Assembly: GCA_036675425.1 (NCBI GenBank)
Contig: JAKFFB010000055.1
Coordinates: 1-61,789 of the forward strand
Direction of reading: 5' to 3'
DNA: 61,789 nt
Origin: SCTD01 sp036675425
GTDB taxonomy: Bacteria > Actinomycetota > Actinomycetes > Mycobacteriales > SCTD01
Positions 7,707 through 15,167 of this stretch are shown in pieces. Position 1 is the first letter of the stretch; each line of letters opens with the position of its first letter. The notes under the pieces are model-generated. The model saw only the letters and a program-made list of their open reading frames with translations, did no database searches and was not told the origin of the DNA. Both the position numbers and the translations under genes were made by a program.

Positions 7707-8756
7707 GTGAGTCCTGTACCTGCCCAGCACCGCACCCGCACCGCGGCCGTGCTCCTGTCCGTCGCCCTCCTGGCCGGCTGCGCCGCCAGTGCCGAGCCCA
7801 CCGCGAAGCCCAGCCCGTCGCCGTCGCCGACGGCCTCGCCGAGCCCGTCGGCCCCCGCGCCGAAGCCGTCCCCGAAGGCCGTCAGCCCCTTCACCGGCAA
7901 GCCCCCGCTGTCCACCGGCGACGTCGTCGCGATGAAGATCGACAACTCCCCGCTGGCCCGGCCGTACCACCGCGGTCTGAACGAGGCCGCGCTGATGTAC
8001 CAGGAGATGATGGAGGGCGGCGCGACCCGCTTCCTGGCCGTCTACTCGCCCGCGACCGGCAACGAGGTGGGCCCGCTGCGCAGCGTCCGCGAGGGCGACA
8101 TCGAGCTCATGCAGCAGTTCGGCAAGCTCGCGCTGGGCGCCTCCGGTGGCAACACCGGCGTCCTCGCGACGCTGGCGCAGGCCGAGAAGAACGGCCTGAT
8201 GCTCGACGTGTCCTTCGACACGGTCCCCGGGCCGTACCGCAAGGGCGAGCGCCGCAAGGACGCCATCAACTTCTTCACCTCGCCGGAGAAGATCGCCAGG
8301 ACCAAGCCGTCGGGCACCAAGCCGCGCGACATCGGCCTGCGCTTCGGCCCGCTGCCGGCCGGGGCGGGGTTCCCGGCGCTCAAGGCGTCGGTCCGCTTCT
8401 CGCCGATCTCGCGCGTCTCGGTGGCGTACGACAAGGCCGGCGGCCGCTACGCCGTCTTCCAGGACGGCGACCGGATGAAGGACTACGCGCCGACCAACGT
8501 CGTCGTGCAGCACGTCCAGATCCGCAACACCAGGTACGTCGACGTCCTCGGCAACCGGACCCCGTACACCAACACCGTCGGCACCGGCCCGGTGGCGGTG
8601 CTCCGCGACGGTCGCCGGCTGTCCGGGACCTGGCGCCGGATGGCGCCGCACACCGGCACCCGCTTCCTGGACGACAAGGGCCGCGACCTGCCGCTGCGAC
8701 CGGGACCGACGCTCGTGCTCCTGGTGCCCTCGGGCATGCCGCTCAGCGTGGGCTGA
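7707..8756 (+). CDS. DUF3048 (YerB-like) lipoprotein
   Basis: 349-residue predicted lipoprotein. The signal peptide ends in the lipobox LLAGC with Cys25 as the lipidated residue. A low-complexity Ser/Pro/Lys linker (about residues 30-60) leads to the folded region. That region begins at VVAMKIDNSPLARPYHRGLN and contains GATRFLAVY and GPLRSVREGDIELM, typical of the DUF3048/YerB family. The biochemical function of the family is unknown; it acts outside the membrane. GTG 7707 is chosen from the leaderless promoter and the position of the signal peptide. Confidence 0.82.
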   Translation: MSPVPAQHRTRTAAVLLSVALLAGCAASAEPTAKPSPSPSPTASPSPSAPAPKPSPKAVSPFTGKPPLSTGDVVAMKIDNSPLARPYHRGLNEAALMYQEMMEGGATRFLAVYSPATGNEVGPLRSVREGDIELMQQFGKLALGASGGNTGVLATLAQAEKNGLMLDVSFDTVPGPYRKGERRKDAINFFTSPEKIARTKPSGTKPRDIGLRFGPLPAGAGFPALKASVRFSPISRVSVAYDKAGGRYAVFQDGDRMKDYAPTNVVVQHVQIRNTRYVDVLGNRTPYTNTVGTGPVAVLRDGRRLSGTWRRMAPHTGTRFLDDKGRDLPLRPGPTLVLLVPSGMPLSVG

Positions 8757-8772
8757 CGCGCTCGCGAGGTCG

Positions 8773-8778
8773 TACTCT
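8773..8778 (+). promoter_or_regulatory. -10 box upstream of pdxS
   Basis: TACTCT about 39 bases before the pdxS ATG, leaving a short leader that carries the ribosome-binding site CAGGAAG (8804-8810). No operator is recognisable. Confidence 0.5.
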
Positions 8779-8817
8779 GGAGGGGCCGCTCAGCCCCGAC
8801 AGTCAGGAAGCTCCGCC

Positions 8818-9735
8818 ATGTCCGCCGACGCCCCCAGCAGCACCACTCCCGACGCCGTCGTCGGCACCGACCGCGTCAAGCGCGGGATGGCCGAGATGCT
8901 CAAGGGCGGCGTCATCATGGACGTCGTCGACGCCGAGCAGGCCAAGATCGCCGAGGACGCCGGCGCCGTCGCCGTCATGGCGCTCGAGCGCGTCCCCGCC
9001 GACATCCGCCGTGACGGCGGCGTGGCCCGGATGAGCGACCCCGACATGATCGACGGCATCCAGGCCGCCGTCTCGATCCCGGTGATGGCCAAGGCCCGCA
9101 TCGGCCACTTCGTCGAGGCGCAGGTCCTGCAGGCCATCGGCGTCGACTACGTCGACGAGTCCGAGGTGCTCACGCCGGCCGACTACGCCCACCACATCGA
9201 CAAGCGCGCCTTCACGGTGCCGTTCGTCTGCGGTGCGACCAACCTCGGCGAGGCGCTCCGCCGCATCTCCGAGGGCGCGGCGATGATCCGCTCCAAGGGC
9301 GAGGCCGGCACCGGCGACGTCTCCCAGGCCACCACCCACATCCGCACCATCCTGGGCGAGATCAAGCGGCTGACCGTCATGGACGACGCCGAGCTGTTCG
9401 AGGCCGCCAAGCTGATGAGCGCGCCGATCGACCTGGTCCGCGAGACCGCCTCGCTCGGCCGGCTGCCGGTCGTGCTGTTCACCGCCGGCGGCGTCGCCAC
9501 CCCCGCCGACGCGGCGATGATGATGCAGCTCGGCGCCGACGGCGTCTTCATCGGCAGCGGCATCTTCAAGAGCGGCGACCCGGCCCGGCGCGCCCGCGCC
9601 TGCGTCGAGGCGACGGCGTACTTCGACGACGCCGAGCGGATCGCCAAGGTCAGCCGCGGGCTGGGCGAGGCCATGGTCGGCATCGCCGTCGACAGCCTCG
9701 GCGCCGGCGAGCTGCTGGCCACCCGCGGTTGGTAG
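8818..9735 (+). CDS. pdxS: Pyridoxal 5'-phosphate synthase subunit PdxS
   Basis: TIM-barrel synthase subunit that makes PLP from ribose 5-phosphate, glyceraldehyde 3-phosphate and ammonia supplied by PdxT. 305 residues, normal length. Near-invariant stretches are present: GGVIMDVVDAEQAKIAEDAG, ALERVPADIRRDGGVARMSD, and the lysine-bearing VMAKARIGHFVEAQ. Phosphate-binding glycines lie in FTAGGVATPADAA and GSGIF. It overlaps pdxT, so the 12+12 synthase subunits are made together. ATG 8818 follows CAGGAAG. Confidence 0.97.
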   Translation: MSADAPSSTTPDAVVGTDRVKRGMAEMLKGGVIMDVVDAEQAKIAEDAGAVAVMALERVPADIRRDGGVARMSDPDMIDGIQAAVSIPVMAKARIGHFVEAQVLQAIGVDYVDESEVLTPADYAHHIDKRAFTVPFVCGATNLGEALRRISEGAAMIRSKGEAGTGDVSQATTHIRTILGEIKRLTVMDDAELFEAAKLMSAPIDLVRETASLGRLPVVLFTAGGVATPADAAMMMQLGADGVFIGSGIFKSGDPARRARACVEATAYFDDAERIAKVSRGLGEAMVGIAVDSLGAGELLATRGW

Positions 9736-10333
9736 CCGCTCCCCGGATCGGGGTCCTGGCGCTGCAGGGGGACGTGCGCGAGCACGACCGGGCGCTGCTC
9801 GCGGCCGGTGCGGTGCCGTCGCACGTCCGCCGGCCCGAGCAGCTGGACGACCTCGACGGGCTGGTGCTCCCGGGCGGTGAGTCGACCACCATCAGCCGGC
9901 TGCTCGAGGTCTTCGAGCTGCTCGAGCCGCTGCGCAAGCTGGTGGCCGGCGGGCTGCCGGTCTACGGCTCCTGCGCCGGGATGATCCTGCTCGCCCGCGA
10001 GGTGCTCGACGGGCGCCCGGACCAGCAGGGCGTCGGCGGCCTGGACGTGGTGGTCCGGCGCAACGCCTTCGGCCGCCAGGTCGACAGCTTCGAGGCCGAC
10101 CTGGACTTCGCGGAGGTCGGGTCGGTGCACGCGGTCTTCATCCGCGCTCCCTGGGTGGAGGCGGTCGGGGAGGGCGTCCAGGTGCTCGCCACGGTGCCTC
10201 GGGGCGGACCCGCCGCGGGTAGGGTCGTAGCCGTCCGCCAGGGCTCGGTCCTGGCCACCTCGTTCCACCCCGAGCTCACCGGAGACCACCGCGTGCACGG
10301 GCGATTCGTCGATCTGGTGAAGGAGACCCTCGC

Positions 10334-10337
<4 letters not shown>
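9729..10337 (+). CDS. pdxT: Pyridoxal 5'-phosphate synthase glutaminase subunit PdxT
   Basis: Class I glutamine amidotransferase that releases ammonia from glutamine and channels it to PdxS. 202 residues. Motifs: LPGGESTTISRLL, the nucleophile elbow YGSCAGMILLA with the catalytic Cys, the VHAVFIRAPW strand, and SFHPELTGD with the His-x-Glu pair. The start appears to be TTG 9729, overlapping the pdxS stop by 7 bases; no better start keeps the conserved IGVLALQGD strand. Its stop overlaps the yebC ATG. Confidence 0.95.
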
Positions 10338-11086
<749 letters not shown>

Positions 11087-11209
11087 GGCCCGCACGGCCG
11101 CGTCTGCGGCATACTGATCACGTTCCGGTTGAGAAGCCAGCCACCCGTGCCCCGTGTGGGGCCAGCGCCGTGCGCGCTGCGCCTCCCGGGTCGTCGCAGG
11201 AGGTTGTCG
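11087..11209 (+). promoter_or_regulatory. Promoter and structured leader of the receiver-like gene
   Basis: A 123-base gap. CATACTGAT (about 11110-11118) looks like an extended -10 region. The remaining ~85 bases hold several short GC-rich inverted repeats (for example TGCCCC/GGGGCC around 11149-11163) ahead of a strong AGGAGG at 11198-11203. I could not match it to a known riboswitch. Confidence 0.35.
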
Positions 11210-11845
11210 ATGTCGGAGGCGGAGTCCGGCGCGCCGTCGGCCGGGCGCACCCAGCTCGAGCTGATGACGGCGCAGCTCGCGGCCGTCGACGCCTGGAACC
11301 TCGCTCGGCGGGCCGCCGAGGCCGAGGTGGGCACCGGCACCCTCACCCGCGAGATGCGCCTCGACGTGAGCCGGCGGATGGACGCGCGCCGTCGTGAGCA
11401 CGCGGCCCTGGTGGCGCGTGCCGAGCAGCACCTGCGCGAGAGCGGGGGAGCGCTCGCCGCGGCCGCGCGTCGGCGGGCGGTCCTGGCGCACCGCAACGCC
11501 TGGCTGCGGGACAGCGTGGCGACCCGGCTGGTCGAGCTCGGCGTGGAGGTCGTCGGCGCGTTCGACGACGGGGCCGACGCGGCCGGGACCGTGGTCGTCG
11601 AGCAGCCGGACCTGGTGCTCGTCGAGGACCGGCTGCCCACCGTCTCCGGGCTCGAGCTGGTGCAGCGGATCCGCGCGTTCTCCCCGTCGACCGTGGTCGG
11701 CGTCCAGTGCCTGGACGAGGGCGGCGTGCAGCGCTTCGTCTCCGCGGGCGCGGAGCCGGTCTTCACCCGCCGGATCCCGCCGGCCGACATGGCCGAGCAC
11801 CTGGTGGGGCGGCTGTCCGGCGGGGCGCCCGACCTCGTCGTCTGA
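11210..11845 (+). CDS. Receiver-like protein with helical N-terminus, no output domain
   Basis: 211 residues of unknown function. About 90 N-terminal residues are helical and charged (NLARRAAEAEVGTGTLTREM). The C-terminal ~110 residues resemble a response-regulator receiver: PDLVLVEDRLPTVSGLELV has the phospho-acceptor-like Asp followed by LP and a Gly at the usual spacing. However, the first strand with the acidic pair is not recognisable, and the conserved Lys position reads FTRR. It is therefore probably a pseudo-receiver that binds partners without normal phosphotransfer. ATG 11210 is fixed by AGGAGG 6 bases upstream. It sits between yebC and ruvC; no DNA-binding output domain is present. 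Confidence 0.7.
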   Translation: MSEAESGAPSAGRTQLELMTAQLAAVDAWNLARRAAEAEVGTGTLTREMRLDVSRRMDARRREHAALVARAEQHLRESGGALAAAARRRAVLAHRNAWLRDSVATRLVELGVEVVGAFDDGADAAGTVVVEQPDLVLVEDRLPTVSGLELVQRIRAFSPSTVVGVQCLDEGGVQRFVSAGAEPVFTRRIPPADMAEHLVGRLSGGAPDLVV

Positions 11846-11936
11846 GAGCGATCGCCGGGCGCGCCTGCGCTGCGGTGTCGGCGCTGCACCGTACGCTCGG
11901 GCCGAACAGGTGTTCGGAGGACCTCGGAGGCGCGGC

Positions 11937-12449
11937 GTGCGGGTGCTGGGCATCGACCCCGGGCTGACCCGGTGCGGGCTCGGCGTGGTCGACGGCGGTC
12001 CGGGGCGCGCGGTCCTGGTGGCCGTCGGCGTCGCCACGACGCCGGCGACCGACTCGCTCGGCGAGCGGCTGGTCGCCCTCGAGCGGGTCTTCGAGTCCTG
12101 GCTCGACCTGCACTCCCCGGACGCCGTCGCGGTCGAGCGGGTCTTCAGCCAGGCCAACGTCCGCACCGTGATGGGCACGGCCCAGGCGGGCGCGGTCGCG
12201 ATCACCTGCGCCGCCCGCCGAGGGCTGCCCGTCGTGCTGCACACGCCGTCGGAGGTGAAGGCCGCGGTGACCGGGAGCGGTCGCGCCGACAAGGCGCAGG
12301 TGGGCGCGATGGTGGCCCGGCTGCTCAAGCTCGACGGGCCGCCGAGGCCCGCCGACGCCGCCGACGCCCTCGCGCTCGCCATCTGCTCGGTGTGGCGCGC
12401 CCCTGCGCAGGCTCGCCTGGCCGCCGCGGTCGCGGGGGTGCGCCGGTGA
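11937..12449 (+). CDS. ruvC: Crossover junction endodeoxyribonuclease RuvC
   Basis: Dimeric Holliday-junction resolvase, cleaving junctions placed by RuvAB. 170 residues. RNase H-like catalytic acids are visible: Asp in LGIDPGLTR, Glu in VAVERVFSQ, and the two Asp in PADAADALALAI. GTG 11937 is chosen because GGAGG ends 6 bases before it and the protein then starts directly at the first strand. A possible -10 TACGCT lies at 11892-11897. Its stop overlaps the ruvA start (GTGA). Confidence 0.96.
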   Translation: MRVLGIDPGLTRCGLGVVDGGPGRAVLVAVGVATTPATDSLGERLVALERVFESWLDLHSPDAVAVERVFSQANVRTVMGTAQAGAVAITCAARRGLPVVLHTPSEVKAAVTGSGRADKAQVGAMVARLLKLDGPPRPADAADALALAICSVWRAPAQARLAAAVAGVRR

Positions 12450-13045
12450 TCGCGAGCGTCGAGGGCCGGGTCGCCGGCCTGACCGCCGACGGCGTCGTCG
12501 TGGTCGTCGGCGGGGTCGGGCTGGCCCTGCACACGACCGCCGGCACCCGGGCCCGGCTCCGGCTCGGTGAGGTCGCGCTGCTCGCGACCAGCCTGGTCGT
12601 GCGCGAGGACAGCCTGACGCTCTACGGCTTCGCCGACGACGACGAGCGGGCGATGTTCGAGCTGCTGCAGACCGCCTCCGGCGTCGGGCCGCGGCTCGCC
12701 CAGGCTGTGCTGACGGTGCACACCCCCGACGCCGTCCGGCGCGCCCTGGCCACGGAGGACCTGACCTCGCTCTGCCTGGTTCCGGGCATCGGCCGCAAGG
12801 GCGCGCAGCGGATGGTGCTCGAGCTCAAGGACAAGGCCCAGGTCGTGGGCGGTTCGACCTCGTCGCCGGTCCCGATCGGGGGCTGGCGCGACACCCTCTC
12901 CTCCGCCCTGGTCGGCCTCGGCTGGAGCGCCGCGCAGGCCGACGACGTGGTCGTGCGCCTGTCGGCCGACCACCCCGACGCGGCCGACGCCGACGTGCCG
13001 CGGCTGCTGCGCGAGGCGCTCGCCCAGCTGGGACGGGCCCGGTGA
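12446..13045 (+). CDS. ruvA: Holliday junction branch-migration subunit RuvA
   Basis: Tetrameric protein that holds the four-way junction and loads RuvB. 199 residues: N-terminal OB domain (VIASVEGRVAGL), two helix-hairpin-helix motifs (TASGVGPRLAQAVL and VPGIGRKGAQRMVLELKD), a flexible linker, and a C-terminal RuvB-contacting domain (ALVGLGWSAAQADDVV). GTG 12446 overlaps ruvC. A 76-base gap to ruvB contains a small GCGGCG/CGCCGC hairpin (13055-13070). Confidence 0.96.
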   Translation: MIASVEGRVAGLTADGVVVVVGGVGLALHTTAGTRARLRLGEVALLATSLVVREDSLTLYGFADDDERAMFELLQTASGVGPRLAQAVLTVHTPDAVRRALATEDLTSLCLVPGIGRKGAQRMVLELKDKAQVVGGSTSSPVPIGGWRDTLSSALVGLGWSAAQADDVVVRLSADHPDAADADVPRLLREALAQLGRAR

Positions 13046-13121
13046 GCGGAGCATGCGGCGGTTGCGCCGCGACGAAGGAGCGGATGCGTCCGTCGCGTGC
13101 GGAGCGAGGGGAGATGCCGTC

Positions 13122-14210
13122 GTGAGCGAGGACGAGCTGGCCGCGCGCGAGGCCGCCGAGCTGCAGGGGCGGGTCGTCGAGGTGGGCGCCGAGGACGAGG
13201 AGCGGGTCGTCGAGGCGGCGCTGCGCCCGCGCCGGCTGGACGAGTTCGTCGGGCAGGAGCGGGTCCGCGAGCAGGTCTCCCTGGTGCTGGAGAGCGCGCG
13301 GCGACGGGGGCGGCCGCCGGACCACGTCCTGCTGTCCGGCGCACCCGGTCTCGGCAAGACGTCGCTCGCCATGATCATCGCCGCAGAGCTCGGCGCCGGC
13401 ATCCGGATCACCAGCGGACCGGCCCTCGAGCGGGCAGGCGACCTGGCCGCGCTGGTGTCGAGCCTGACCTCCGGCGAGGTCCTGTTCATCGACGAGATCC
13501 ACCGGATCAGCCGGCCGGCCGAGGAGCTGCTCTACGTCGCGATGGAGGACTTCCGGGTCGACGTCATCGTCGGCAAGGGCCCGGGCAGCACGGCGATCCC
13601 GCTCGAGGTCGAGCCGTTCACGCTGGTCGGCGCGACGACCAGGTCGGGCCTGCTGACCGGGCCGTTGCGCGACCGCTTCGGGTTCACCGCCCACATGGAG
13701 CCCTACACGCCGGCCGAGCTCGAGCGGGTGCTGGCCCGCAGCGCCGGGCTGCTCGGCGTCGACCTGCGCCCCGACGGCGGGCGCGAGATCGCCGGCCGCT
13801 CGCGCGGCACGCCCCGCATCGCCAACCGGCTGCTCCGCCGGGTGCGCGACTTCGCCGAGGTGCGCGCCGACGGCGTCGTCGACCGGGCGACCGCCCAGGC
13901 CGCGCTGAAGGTCTACGACGTCGACGAGCTCGGTCTCGACCGGCTCGACCGGGAGGTCCTCGACGCGCTGGTCCGGCGCTTCGGCGGCGGGCCGGTCGGC
14001 CTGTCCACCCTCGCGGTCGCCGTCAGCGAGGAGGCCGAGACGGTCGAGGAGGTGGCCGAGCCGTTCCTGGTGCGGTCGGGGCTGATCGTGCGCACCCCCC
14101 GCGGGCGGATGGCGACACCGGCGGCGTGGCGGCACCTCGGGCTGTCACCCGGGCCGAGCCCGCTCGGCCATGTCGACGTGCTCCCGCTGGACCTCGGTGA
14201 CGCGGGATGA
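13122..14210 (+). CDS. ruvB: Holliday junction branch-migration helicase RuvB
   Basis: AAA+ hexameric motor for branch migration. 362 residues. Walker A GAPGLGKTS, Walker B FIDEIHR, sensor 1 GATTRSG, arginine finger GPLRDRFG, then the C-terminal winged helix (GLSTLAVAVSEEAETVEEV, RTPRGRMATPAAWRHLG). I chose GTG 13122, preceded by GAGGGGAGA. The frame is open further upstream through the intercistronic hairpin, but that extension has no family counterpart. The N-terminus has about 20 extra acidic residues before the core RPRRLDEFVGQ. Confidence 0.96.
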   Translation: MSEDELAAREAAELQGRVVEVGAEDEERVVEAALRPRRLDEFVGQERVREQVSLVLESARRRGRPPDHVLLSGAPGLGKTSLAMIIAAELGAGIRITSGPALERAGDLAALVSSLTSGEVLFIDEIHRISRPAEELLYVAMEDFRVDVIVGKGPGSTAIPLEVEPFTLVGATTRSGLLTGPLRDRFGFTAHMEPYTPAELERVLARSAGLLGVDLRPDGGREIAGRSRGTPRIANRLLRRVRDFAEVRADGVVDRATAQAALKVYDVDELGLDRLDREVLDALVRRFGGGPVGLSTLAVAVSEEAETVEEVAEPFLVRSGLIVRTPRGRMATPAAWRHLGLSPGPSPLGHVDVLPLDLGDAG

Positions 14211-14257
14211 TCGCCGCATCCTAGGGTGGGCACCCCGACCGTTGGAGCCCGACGCGC

Positions 14258-14545
14258 ATGACCCTGCAGGACCTCGCCTTCTTCGCCGTGCTGGCGTTCG
14301 GCCTCTACTTCCTGATGATCCGCCCGCAGCGGGCCCGCGCCCGCGCGCTCGCCGAGACCCGCGCCGGCTTGGCAGTGGGCAGCCGGGTGATGACGACCGC
14401 CGGCATCCACGCCACCGTCGTGGAGGTGGCCGAGGACAAGGACAGCGTCGTCCTCGAGCTCGCCCCCGGCGTCCCGGTGCGCTTCGCGTCGGCCGCCGTG
14501 GTGCGCATCCTCGAGCCGGCCGAGCCGCCGGCGGTCGAGGAGTGA
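14258..14545 (+). CDS. yajC: Preprotein translocase accessory subunit YajC
   Basis: 95-residue single-pass membrane protein (LAFFAVLAFGLYFLMI followed by RPQRARARA) that normally joins SecDF in a complex with SecYEG. The domain after the helix (LAVGSRVMTTAGIHATVVEV) is typical. A -10 box TAGGGT is at 14222-14227, about 30 bases upstream. The stop overlaps the apt start by 4 bases. secD and secF, which usually come between yajC and apt, are not here. Confidence 0.93.
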   Translation: MTLQDLAFFAVLAFGLYFLMIRPQRARARALAETRAGLAVGSRVMTTAGIHATVVEVAEDKDSVVLELAPGVPVRFASAAVVRILEPAEPPAVEE

Positions 14546-15093
14546 GCAGGGGGCCGATCGACCTCGACGCCCTGCTGCGGTCGCGGGTCGTCGACGTGCC
14601 CGACTTCCCCTCGCCCGGCATCGTGTTCAAGGACATCTCGCCGCTGCTCGCCGACCACGTCGCCTTCGCCGGCGCGGTCGACGCCATCGTCAACCACCAC
14701 GGGCGCGGGAACGTCGACAAGGTGGTCGGCATCGAGGCCCGCGGCTTCATCCTGGCCGCGCCGGTCGCCTACCACTTCGGTGCCGGCTTCGTCCCGGTCC
14801 GCAAGCCGGGCAAGCTGCCCGGCGCCACGCACGAGACGTCGTACGACCTGGAGTACGGCAGCAACGTCCTCCAGGTGCACCGCGACGCGCTGGAGCCGGG
14901 GGAGCGGGTGCTCGTCGTCGACGACGTGCTGGCCACCGGGGGCACCGCGGCGGCCGCCTCGCGGCTCGTCGAGGAGGCGGGCGCGGAGGTCGTCGGGCTG
15001 TCCGTGCTCCTCGAGCTGGACGCGCTCGGGGGACGCCGTGCCCTGGCGGACGCGCACCCGGGCTTCGACGTCCACGCGCTCCTGACCTACTGA
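14542..15093 (+). CDS. apt: Adenine phosphoribosyltransferase
   Basis: Purine salvage enzyme: adenine + PRPP to AMP + pyrophosphate. 183 residues. PRPP-binding motif VLVVDDVLATGGTA, the N-terminal DVPDFPSPGIVFKDISPLL, and the flexible-loop segment FVPVRKPGKLPG are all intact. GTG 14542 overlaps the yajC TGA (GTGA), so apt is translationally coupled to yajC, as if secDF had been removed cleanly from between them. Confidence 0.95.
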   Translation: MSRGPIDLDALLRSRVVDVPDFPSPGIVFKDISPLLADHVAFAGAVDAIVNHHGRGNVDKVVGIEARGFILAAPVAYHFGAGFVPVRKPGKLPGATHETSYDLEYGSNVLQVHRDALEPGERVLVVDDVLATGGTAAAASRLVEEAGAEVVGLSVLLELDALGGRRALADAHPGFDVHALLTY

Positions 15094-15129
15094 CCCGCGC
15101 GGCGGGAACGCCGGAGCGAGCGCGGTCCT

Positions 15130-15135
15130 TACACT
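15130..15135 (+). promoter_or_regulatory. -10 box of the rel promoter
   Basis: TACACT. The predicted transcript start is near 15142, downstream of an in-frame GTG at 15138, which argues for the GTG at 15168 as the true start of the gene. Confidence 0.5.
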
Positions 15136-15167
15136 CGGTGTCGACCCGCGAATCCCAGGAGCCGCCC

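Noticed and set aside
13046..13121. Small hairpins in the ruvA-ruvB gap as a regulatory RNA or repeat family
   Set aside because: Stems are 6-7 bases in very GC-rich DNA, with no second copy seen; not distinguishable from background.
15138..15140. In-frame GTG as rel start
   Set aside because: It lies before the predicted transcription start and has no ribosome-binding site; GTG 15168 has AGGA at good spacing.
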